Source: Membranipora membranacea
Lineage: Eukaryota > Bryozoa > Gymnolaemata > Cheilostomatida > Membraniporidae
Direction of reading: 5' to 3'
Assembly (NCBI GenBank): GCA_914767715.1
Contig: OU612074.1
Location: 16,292,062 to 16,356,061, forward strand
DNA length: 64,000 nucleotides
Shown: in pieces, positions 24,721-36,700 of the stretch
How the letters are laid out: each line of letters opens with the position of its first letter
Position numbering within the stretch: position 1 is the stretch's first letter
Notes under the pieces: generated by a model
The model's input: only the letters and a program-made list of their open reading frames with translations
The model's database searches: none
What the model was told of the DNA's origin: nothing
Position numbers and translations under genes: made by a program

Positions 24721-27700
24721 CTACAAGAGAATATTATCTTTTCACTTGGTGGATATCCCGCTCTTCTATACTAATAATACCTGATATACAAAATTTATGG
24801 TCAGAAATTTTAATTGATATGTGCCAAGCCTTCAAATCAGTATGCTTGGTTCTTAAAATGATCTTGATTCTCTCGGTGTTAATTCTTTAAGTTTTTGGTT
24901 CTACTTGTTAAGTGTTGCATGCTGGGATTGTTTCAATAAAAGGTATTGGATTACATGGGGAGACAAACCATTAACACCGTTCAGTCAGGCCTTGTGTTTG
25001 AAAGATAGGGGCCCTTTTCAAGCATTGCAAACAAACTCATGCCAAAGCTAAGAGTATTGGAATAGTTAAACTTTATTATAATTCAATTCTGAGGTTTGAT
25101 ATTATGTAAGAAGCCTGTCATATTATAGAACCAAGAGAGTTTTGGACAAGCTGCAGTCTGCTCACCTGTGTCAGAAGTTGGCGGTGATTCTTCAGAGTTT
25201 CTGGTTATTGCCTCTGCTCTGAAACAAATTTAATGTATAAAGTAGTGTTAAAGAAGCTGTAATTATGTAGACGAAAGTTAATGTTAGTGCTAAGGCAATA
25301 AACTTAATGTTAATCGACCTAGAGAGGGGGAGGGGGGGACACTAACGACATTGAGTTATAAGTAATTCAATGTCATTGAGTCATCCACAATTAGGTGCCT
25401 GAATGCAAATGCTCTGTATGATGTCCTGACGAGATTAGATGGCATGGTCTTACAGCCAGCCATCCTGTCACCATCCCTTTGATACTTTGAGACCATTTTT
25501 ATTCCCTAATCCCTCATAATGGCAATTATTACGTGAAAAATTCTTTCACATAATAATTATTAAAAATGTCTCCATACAATTTGGCTCACTTACTTTATTG
25601 GTTCTTCCTCTGCTATAGCAAGTGTGTCTACATCAGTTTTCTCTCCCTTTCTGATAGCAGCTATCAAATAGAAATCCACAAAACAGACTTAAAATCTGTT
25701 CCCTGAAGTCTAAATCTCTGATTGACTCTATTAAGGTAAAGTTAAAGGGCTGTCTTGGATCGTGGGCCATTCAATTTCATTGCTTCAGCAGTAAATACAT
25801 TATTAATTGTATATCTAAACTGTATGCATAAATATGAAAAACTTTGTTCCAAAGAACTTGCGCCTAACCGTCAAGCTGTGCCGTGTTCCAAAATCTACAA
25901 AATTGGCAATCAAAAATAGTGTTTTTAGTGCTTAAAGTTAGCTTTTTCTTTTTTTTTTCAACTTAATTGTTTTCTTTTTTCATTTTACCATTTCATTTCT
26001 TGAATCAATGGTTTGTATCCATCATCTTATTACAAATTTCAACCGTATTTTATACCTTTGCGTGCCCTATTATTAGCTCACATGGAACCTTTACAACTTC
26101 TCGTCTAGCATTTTCAAAGTGACCCCTTTCATCTTGATGTTTATAAAGGTCCCTGGAACTTCTTTCTACCAGAATAAAATATAAATAAATAAATAAAATA
26201 AACGTATGAGTTAGTGGATTATTTACCTGTTTCAACTACTAGATGTACTGTGTACATGATCGTGCTGTTTGGACCGTTACCCTGAAATACCAGGTCATTA
26301 GTCCCATCCAAGAAAAACAGAGAGGTGCTCTTAACATCGGAGATGTTGCACAGGAAATTGTCTGTGGTGTTTGCAAGATTAGCATGGCCCTCACAATTGG
26401 CCAACACACATATTGTTGTGTTTATATCGCGCTCTTCACAGGGCACAAAAACAGATCTGTCGTCACCTGAAAGAACAGAGTTTTTTAAACCTAAAGAGCT
26501 GTTCAGATAATGACTCAAATGACTCAAGTTGCAAGTAGTTCTAGTTGATAAAGGCTATTCATAAAGGCTAAAAGAGGATTGAAACTTTATTGATGTTGCA
26601 GAGAATTGTTGAGAATCCTGAGTTTTGACTCACACTAGAAACGATGACTCTTGACCTTGAATCTATACTTCCAATATTCAAAGGTTCATCATTAATGAAA
26701 TTACAAATAACGTGATCGAGATTTAACAGAAAATAGAATTTGAGTTATCTCAAGTTCATCTCACCTGTACTTGTGTTCTGTGACAGTGTTTCAACACTTA
26801 TCTCTATAGTCTGATTCGCTTCAATGCGCTCTGTTCAAAGTAAAATGACTTGACATGACACTTGTCAAGGCTAATGAGAACAGTTTTCTCCATTTAGTAT
26901 GTGGAATTTTGATTAAATCACCCTATGGAGAACATCATCGGCAGCGTACAACATCAAAGCAAAATTTTAATAAAGAAAAACGAAAAGGCTTCTCTATAGT
27001 GACATTTATGGTCATTCTCCGTCATTGGAAAAAACCTAGTGTCCCAAAGTCATCAATCATGGCTCATTATTGTGTACAATACCTCGTTCTTGCCCCTCAG
27101 CAGCTGCAATGTCCACTAGGTAGAATGCTGACCCTTGTACATTTATTATCATAAATGAATTGTCGTCTGAGACCGCTATCACAGCATCACTAAATACATC
27201 AGCAGCAAATCCATAAGACTGGCTTATTTTAGATGACACCCTGCATTGACTGTCGATTGTGTATACACCAACTAAAACAATCAGGAAGATGCAATCAACA
27301 TAATGTCGTGCCTAAAATTACATGTGCAGATGGGTCCCAGCATACTTCATATTTTCGTCAATCCGATTGTAAGAGGGTTACTTATACATCCTTGATGCCC
27401 AACCTTTTTTATGCAAAGTGCCAGTTTTAAAGTTTTAAATGATAAAAGAGCATGGCTTGATATAGAACGTGCTTGCTCAATTTCAACTCAAAAGAGACGG
27501 TTTGAACTTCTCATGATGTTTACCCCACTAGCATGTATCATATCTGTATGATATACATTGATTTATACTACCCACTACCACAATGGGAAACTACTCACAA
27601 TCAGAGGTAAAGACATAGAGCTCATTGCCATCAGAACCCACAGAGAAGTCGGTAATTTGTACAGGAGATCCATCTGTGATGTCATCAGGATCAAGACAAA

Positions 27701-30700
27701 CTGTAATATTCCCTTCTGCTCCAAGATCCGTACGTATTATTCCACTCTAAAATGAAGAGTTACGAAAGTTGAAATGGATCGTATTACCTTAGCAAAGCAT
27801 GTCTTTACAAGCAAATACAGGATGTGTCATCCTTCAATGAACATTCTAGGCAGTAACTTAACACACTAAATGGTAATTTGTCAGCGTATAGACAGCTTTC
27901 TGAGCTCTTATTTATGCCTCAATTCAGAGTTGTCCTCTCTCCAGTTTGGTACTGGATAGGATAGGATAGGATAGGATAGGATAGGATAGGATAGGATAGG
28001 ATAGGATAGGATAGGATAGGATAGGATAGGATTGGTACCGCATAGGAAAAACAGGGTTATCTTGAAAAAATGATTTTATATTCAAAGTCTGCACCATTGA
28101 AAACCCTTTGAGACAGAGTTTCCAAATCATTGGAGGCTTGAATGTTGATAATTCTTAAATTTAGTGACGAAACTCATGAAAAAATTCTGCCAAATTGTCC
28201 GCAAAACAGGCAGGAAATGCTATAATTGACTATCCAAATACTAAAGTTATTTCCCAAATTATGTCCATATGAGTTTTCAATGCTGCAGATTCTGAATCAA
28301 AAATAATTTTTATCCTATGATAGGCGGTTATCAAGATAACCCTCTTTTCAGCACGTTTTTCCTATGCGGCGTGGGTTAAAAGTACCAAACTGAAGAGAGG
28401 ACAACTCTGAATTGAGGCCTAAATCAGAGCTCAGAAAGCTGTCTATTTGCAGGTCAATAGCTTCTGCAAAGTCTGAATGGTTGGTTATATTGTGAAACTT
28501 GGAAATCTTTGGCCATTTTAGTAGGCTTGGATAAGGAAGAACCGTATTCCTCCGTTAGTTATGGATCAAAGGATTAGAATAATCCTTACAAACCTTCTCC
28601 GCTTTATCACCATATAGTATATAGATAACGGGTATATCAGTTGCGCTGTTTGGTCGTGAAACAACTATTTTTTTAATATTTTGAACAAGGGTCTCATTCG
28701 TTGAGATGTTGACAAACCCTGGCTTCTCACAATCCCCTAAAAAATAAAACCATTCAAAAGCTGAATATTAGTTAAGGTTTATCATACCCCAAAGAAAGGA
28801 GACTGATGCATCAAATCATGATCAGGTGTGATAACAGTGTTACCTGAAAAGACTGCAATCCTATCAAAGTTGGGTCGAAGAAAGGGAAGCGGGAAAATCA
28901 GGAAGTGGCTATAAAAAAGGATGTATTTCCCTTATATTTTTTCATTGTCTCTCCATGAGCCCAAAAAGAAAGATTTTGAGGGTTTCTGAATGTTTGCTTG
29001 GCTTGAAATCCATTCACATACCAATGATGAATCAGCGTGGGCAAAAGTTTGCCTGTAGGTGTAATATGGACCTAAATACAAATTAACATCACAAAGAACA
29101 TTAATCTAAGAACAACATTTTGTATCACATCTGCACACCAGCACTGATATACATTGATGATTAAGAAACTGACCAATCCTCTGATACCGAGGGTCTGTAC
29201 TGTTCCATAACTCCTCTGAACTATTGGAGACCAGAATGCGAACACAGTTCTCTTCCGCTACAGCAATGAAAGCTGTGCCATTTAGTCCCGTGTAAGCATC
29301 AACAGCAACGATATGAGTGAATGTGAAAGGGTCAGTTGGGCTGTATCCACCCTCTATTTCACTTCCATAAGATGGAAGCATGCCTAAAACATTAGCTTAT
29401 TTGTAAACAACTTCTTCATTATTCATGCTCTTGTTTATGAGAAACTGCTCTTGTCTTATTTAGGAAGCAATGGACAGTTTTTTGTTTGCTACCATTACGA
29501 CAAGTATGCAGTCCGCCTAAGCTCAAACAACTTTCATCCCATGCACTAAATCAAAGTTATCAACAGGTGCTCCGAGGTGCGTATCATTGGTATTGAATAG
29601 CCCCTAGCCAGTAGCCAATCAGAGACAATGCATTGACAAGGTATTATTTTCAAGAATGAATTGTACAGCTGTTCGGAACAAAGTATTCAATGGACTGTGT
29701 TTCACTGTTCCTTACCTAGTTCGTTGGTTGTGTTTGACTTCACAATATCTGGGAATCGATTATATCTAACCAATCTTCCAATCTTTCCACCAATACTAGT
29801 TGCAACATAAATTTCATTGGCAACATGCCCACTTGCTGTGTAGGTTACAAATTCATCATCCTGTGGATTAAGTTTGACTGGTTTCCAGTCTCTCAAGGCA
29901 ACCTTATCAACTGTGAAATTAGTATGTGTGACTGATGATGATTGTAGATCTTCAGTGCTGGTGTTACTCAGGTTTTCTGTTATAGTGGAAGGCACCATGG
30001 TTGTGAAACCAGAAGTGCCACCTGTGTATTCTGTGTTACGTGTAATATGATCTTGTGTGTCTTGAGTTACTGGATATTCTGTGGCCTGAGTTGTTGGATC
30101 TTCTGTGGCCTGAGTTGTTGGATCTTCTGTGACCTGAGTTGACAGAGCTTCTGTGGCTTGAGTTGATGGATCTTCTGCGACCTGAGTTGACCGATTTTCT
30201 GTGACCTGAGTTGTGGGATCTTCTGTGACCTGAGATGATGGATCTTGTGTAACCTGGGTTGATAGATCTTCTGTGACCTGAGCTGATTGATCTATTGTGC
30301 CATGAGTTGATGGATCTTCTGCGGCTTGAGTTGATGGATCATCTAGGACCTGAGTTGTGGGATCTTCTGGGACCTGAGTTGTGGGATATTCTGTGACCTC
30401 AGTTGATGGACCTTCTGTGGCTTGAGTTGATGGATCTTCTGTGGCTTGAGTTGATGGATCATCTGGAACCAGACTTGAGGGATCTTCTGTGACCTTAGTT
30501 GATGGACCTTTTGTGGCTTGAGTTGATGGTTCATCTGTGGCTTGAGTTGATGGATCATCTAGGACCTGAGTTGTGTGATCTTCTTGGACCCGAGTTGTGG
30601 GATCTTCTGTGGCCTGAGTTGTGGGATCTTGTGTGACCTTAGTTGACGGACCTTCTGTGGCTTGAGATGATCGATCATCTTGGACCTGAGTTGTGGGATC

Positions 30701-33700
30701 TTCTCGGACCTGAGTTGTGGTATCTTGTGTGACCTGAGTTGATGGATCATCTGTGGGTTGAGTTGATGGATCATCTGGAACCTGAGTTGAGGGATCTTCT
30801 GTGACCTTAGTTGACGGACCTTCTGTGGCTTGAGTTGATGGATCATCTGTGGCTTGAGTTGATGGATCATCTGAAACCTGAGTTGTGGGATCTTCTGTGA
30901 CCTTAGTTGATGGACCTTTTGTGGCTTGAGTTGATGGTTCATCTGTGGCTTGAGTTGATGGATCATCTAGGACCTGAGTTGTGTGATCTTCTTGGACCCG
31001 AGTTGTGGGATCTTCTGTGACCTGAGTTGTGGGATCTTGTGTGACCTTAGTTGACGGACCTTCTGTGGCTTGAGATGATCGATCATCTTGGACCTGAGTT
31101 GTGGGATCTTCTCGGACCTGAGTTGTGGTATCTTGTGTGACCTGAGTTGATGGATCATCTGTGGGTTGAGTTGATGGATCATCTGGAACCTGAGTTGAGG
31201 GATCTTCTGTGACCTTAGTTGACGGACCTTCTGTGGCTTGAGTTGATGGATCATCTGTGGCTTGAGTTGATGGATCATCTGAAACCTGAGTTGTGGGATC
31301 TTCTGGGACCTGAGTTGATGGTCCTCCTGGGGCTTGAGTTGATGGATCTTCTGTGGCTTGAGTTGATGGATCATCTTGGACCTGAGTTGTGGGATCTTGT
31401 GTGACCTGAGTTGTGGTATCTTCTGTGACCTGAATTGATGGATCATCTGTGGCTGGACTTGATGGACCTTCTGTGGCTTGAGTTGATGGATCATCTGGAA
31501 CCTGAGTTGAGGGATCTTGTGTGACCTTAGTTGACGGACCTTCTGTGGCTTGTGTTGATGGATCATCTGTGGCTTGACTTGATGGATCATCAGAAACCTG
31601 AGTTGTGGGATCTTCTGGGACATGAGTTGTGGGACCCTCTGTGACCTGAGTTGTGGGATCTTTTGTGACCTGAGTTGATGGACCTTCTTTGGCTTGAGTT
31701 GATGGATCATCTTGGACCTGAGTTGTGGGATCTTCTCGGACCTGAGTTGTGGTATCTTGTGTGACCTGAGTTGATGGATCATCTGTGGGTTGAGTTGATG
31801 GATCATCTGGAACCTGAGTTGAGGGATCTTCTGTGACCTTAGTTGACGGACCTTCTGTGGCTTGAGTTGATGGATCATCTGTGGCTTGAGTTGATGGATC
31901 ATCTGAAACCTGAGTTGTGGGATCTTCTGGGACCTGAGTTGATGGTCCTCCTGGGGCTTGAGTTGATGGATCTTCTGTGGCTTGAGTTGATGGATCATCT
32001 TGGACCTGAGTTGTGGGATCTTGTGTGACCTGAGTTGTGGGATCTTGTGTGACCTGAGTTGTGGTATCTTCTGTGACCTGAATTGATGGATCATCTGTGG
32101 CTGGACTTGATGGACCTTCTGTGGCTTGAGTTGATGGATCATCTGGAACCTGAGTTGAGGGATCTTGTGTGACCTTAGTTGACGGACCTTCTGTGGCTTG
32201 TGTTGATGGATCATCTGTGGCTTGACTTGATGGATCATCAGGAACCTGAGTTGTGGGATCTTCTGGGACATGAGTTGTGGGACCCCCTGTGACCTGAGTT
32301 GTGGGATCTTTTGTGACCTGAGTTGATGGACCTTCTTTGGCTTGAGTTGATGGATCATCTTGGACCTGAGTTGTGGGATCTTCTGGGACCTGAGTTGTGG
32401 TATCTTCTGTGACCTGAGTTGAAGGACCATCTGCGGCTTGAGTTGAAGTACCATCTGTGGCTTGAGGTGATGGATCATCTGAAACCTGAGTTGTGGGATC
32501 TTGTGGGACCTGGGTTGTGGGATCTTGTGTGACCTGAGTTGTGAGATCTTGTGTGACCTGAGTTGAAGGACCGTCTGTGGCTTGAGTTGATGGATCATCT
32601 TGGACCTGAGTTGTGGGATCTTGTGTGACCTGAGTTGTGAGATCTTGTGTGACCTGAGTTGAAGGACCGTCTGTGGCTCGAGTTGATGGATCTTCTGTGG
32701 CTTGAGTCGTGGGATTTTCTGGGACCTGAGTTGTGGTATCTTCTGTGATCTTAGTTGATGGACCTTTTGTGGCTTGAGTTGATGGATCATCTGGAACCTG
32801 AGTTGATGGATCATCTGAAACCTGAGTTGTGGGATCTTCTGGGACCTGAGTTGTGGTATCTTCTGTGATCTTAGTTGATGGACCTTTTGTGGCTTGAGTT
32901 GATGGATCATCTGGAACCTGAGTTGATGGATCATCTGAAACCTGAGTTGTGGGATCTTCTGGGACCTGAGTTGTGGTATCTTCTGTGACCTGAATTGATG
33001 GACCTTCGGTGGCTTGAGTTGATGGATCTTCTGTGGCTTGAGTTGATGGATCTTCTGTGGCTTGAGTTGATGGATCATCTGGAACCTGAGTTGATGGATC
33101 ATCTGAAACCTGAGTTGTGGGATCTTCTGGGACTTGAGTTGTGGGATCTTCTGGGACCTGAGTTGTGGGATCTTCTGTGACCTGAGTTGCGGGATCTTCT
33201 GTGGCTTGAGTTGATGGATCATCTGAAACCTGAGTTGTGGGATCTTCTGGGACATGAGTTGTGGGATCTTCTGTGACCTCAGTTGCGGAATCTTCTGTGG
33301 CTTGAGTTGACGGACCTTCTGTGGCTTGAGTTGATGGATCATCTTGGACCTGAGTTGTGGGATCTTCTGTGATCTTAGTTGACAGACCTTCTGTGGGTTG
33401 AGTTGATGGATCATCTGTGGCTTGAGTTGATGGATCATCTGAAACCTGAGTTGTGGGATCTTCTGGGACCTGAGTTCTCGGTTCTTCTGTGACCTGAGTT
33501 GCACGATCATCTTGGACCTGAGTTGTGGGATCTTCTGGGACCTGAGTTGTGGTATCTTCTGGGACCTGAGTTGATGAACCTTCTCTGGCTTGAGTTGATG
33601 GATCATCTTGGACCTGAGTTGCGGGATCTTCTGTGACTTGGGTTGATGGACCTTCTGTGGCTTGAGTTGATGGATCATCTGGGACCTGATTTGAGGGATC

Positions 33701-36700
33701 TTCTGTGACCTTAGTTGATGGACTTTCTGTGGCTTGAGTTGATGGATCTTGTGCTTCTTGGGTGACTGGATCTTCTGTGTCTTGAGTCACTGGATCTTGT
33801 GTATCTTGTGCATCTGGATTGCTTGTGACTTGATATAATGAATCTCTGGATTCTTGAGATACTAGATCCGGCATGTCATCAGTTACTGGTTGTAAGGTTA
33901 TCGGGCTTTCTGTATCTTGGGAGACCGGTTCTTGAGATCTAAAACAAAGAGTGCACTGTAATCGCAAATTGGAACAGCTAAAATGAAGCAAGCAGTTTGT
34001 CATCTATTACAGTGACAATACATTTAGAAAAGGAACCCTTCTTGATTTGGATGAGTCATCGATAATATCAAGCATCAAACATACCCTATAGTTGTTGTAC
34101 TTGGTGTGGTTTCTTCGACATCTGCAAAATCAGAAAAGAAACTTTCTTTCTCCTCAAATCGAAAAGAATCACAAAAACACTACTGTGAGTAATGAGGTAA
34201 ATCAATGGTCATTGAATTCTGCATAGTATTTTGAAGGTTGAGACTAAGCAATAAACTGGTAGTTGCATGGGCACTATATCTCAGGACTCAACCTCGGGGC
34301 TCAAATCCTTGGTTTTGGCGATACAGTGTTGCGTAATGGCATGTCAAACGCTTAAAATGCCATCTGAATTACCAGCAGAGGGTATGGGCGCTCAGTAAGC
34401 CTCTCCAAAGGGTCCGGTTGCCGAAGCCTAGAGGGCAATTTAGGGCTTTGCAGGTGGATAATTTACTGTTTTTTTAGAGTTGTTAGCAGATCATCAATAA
34501 AAAATCACTGTAAACTGCATCCTAGTTATTGCGTTGAAGACTTAATACAACATTAAGGTAATGCTTCTTGATAATCATACGACTAGACCACACTGAAAGG
34601 AATTCCGCATCTTTTATGAAGATGAGCGAAATCAGAGTATAGTCGAGGAAATACTATAAAACAGAGATAAAGCGTTCACTTTCACTCAGCTTGCAAAGTC
34701 AGCTTACTGTCTTTCATAGGGCAGTTTCTCTTAACTAGAACACTTGCCTTCAGTTTGAAACTCCATAGTGTAAATGGCGCTGCCATTTGGTCCTGTACCA
34801 TGGAAAACAAGTTCTGATGAGCTACTCTGCAAGAAGAACAGTGAACCGGTTTCCAGGGCAGGTAAGCTGCACTCAAACGCATCTGGATTGACTTCACATT
34901 CCTCTAAGACGCAGACAGGATCACTATTTTTCACACCACATGGCTCTGTGCCTGAAAGTTCAATGAGTGGTTATGGCTTTAAGATACCAGGCACCGATTA
35001 TGCAAAAAAACAAAATTTTTCAAATGTAGGATTGTTCGTGTAAATTTTGCCAATGGTAATGTATTTCAAAAGAAGTTTTGGGTTTAAGGCTCACTCGATG
35101 TTAACATTTGAATTGATACCAATTTTTCAGAGAAGATGAATGAGTCATATTATTCATGGCTAGTAATTTTGCTTAAATATCTCGCAAATCATTGTGTCCT
35201 GTCCCCACAAACAACAAAACCTGTCAAAATATGCTAGTTGGAGTAGTTAGGTACTCACTTGGTGGCTTTGGCTGATAGGTTAAGGCCATGATACCTACTG
35301 TAGCTTCGTCGTTTGTGGTGACATAGACTGTGCCATTCACAAAAATTATGTCTTTGGGACCACTTAATTGGCAGTGGGAGTAGTTTCCTGCAGATACAGG
35401 CTCAGTCTTTTCTGAACAAATGGATACGACTGTATGTTCTATCAAGTCCAGTGCTTGTATCACATTTTTACTGCTATCAGTCAATAGCACAGTTCTGTCG
35501 TTCAAGAACGCAAGTCCTTTGAACCTAGTGAAGAGGTCGTTAAACGATTCCACTGGTGTTGGTGACTCGTAGCTGACATCTGTCTCGGAGTGGTCAAGGT
35601 CAAGGTAAGAGATTTTCAGTAATCCTAACATATGAACAATAAAGATGTCTCCTGTGGACGGCTGTTGGGCAATGTTTACACCCATTATGAAAGGAATGTG
35701 TATGATGGTGGTGACATTGGCACTGTCAATGTCAATGGAACGTATTTCTGTTGCTCCCAGATCCACATCTGTGAGTAATAACCGGTTAGCATCCTTGATG
35801 TCAAGGATAATTGCCATCGGAAAAACAAAAGCAGCATCATGTTTCACACCATCTTTTTGTGATATCTTGGGTCCAAATGGTCTTCCAGCACAATATCCTC
35901 CAGCAAAGATGGTTGCATTTCCTGTACGGATATCTAACAGCTTCAAGCAATGTACCAAAGGAATCGCCATAACGATGTGAGTCCCATTTATTTGAGCGAA
36001 CCGAATCATTTCGTCATCATGCAAAATGGTCGCATTTGACCCATTGGTGGAATACAGGCCACCCATTGTGGTAAAGAAAATAGTGCCTATTTCATCAACT
36101 TTCATGCCCATCTGTCTCACTGTACAATGGTGACATACACCCATCATATAAAACTCAAGCGTCCATTCATCTGGTCGAAACCTGGCAAGACAATAATGGG
36201 AGAAAAGATGAACAAGAAAAGAAACATCGATGGTTTTTCACATGACTCTTATGCTTGGAACTTTCGGAAGGTTATTGGTGTTCTTTGTTATAAGGTTTTT
36301 TTACGATAACAACGAAAACAGTAGCAGGCCTTGTTATTTGCAATCTAATTCTTGTTGGTCAGTATTTGCATTATATTGAACTGTTGTATGTAGCTCCGTT
36401 GGGATTAGAGGAATCCGATGCTAGTAGTTTTATTTCTTCCTTACCATTTTTCCACTTTACCGCTTCTATATTGTGTCAATTTTTCAATTGGTTGACGTCA
36501 TATTTTGTGTGAATTGGGTAAGCAGGTCAATTGGAAATCATTGAACCAGTGTCTCCCATTTCCTTTTTAAAACTTCTAATCAATCGTTTTATCTATTGCA
36601 CGCTGTTGTAAGCTGAGATCTTGCAGTGTATTCTTGTCAGCAATCCACAGAGGTTGGTCTAAACTGTTGTCTCAAGTCAAATGGCTAAGATCAGTTTACA

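Noticed and set aside
31219-32028. Two identical plus-strand frames (LWLELMDHL type)
   Set aside because: Antisense shadows of the octapeptide array. They are useful only because their identity reveals the 624-base higher-order repeat.
30967-33678. A 903-codon minus-strand open frame rich in HQLKPQK / IPQLRSQK
   Set aside because: It is the second frame of the 24-base mucin satellite. A repeat whose unit is a multiple of three without stops stays open in other frames. It has no own splice sites or domain.
30040-33830. CRISPR-like regular repeats
   Set aside because: The repeats are contiguous, in frame and without unique spacers, in an animal genome; they are a coding satellite.
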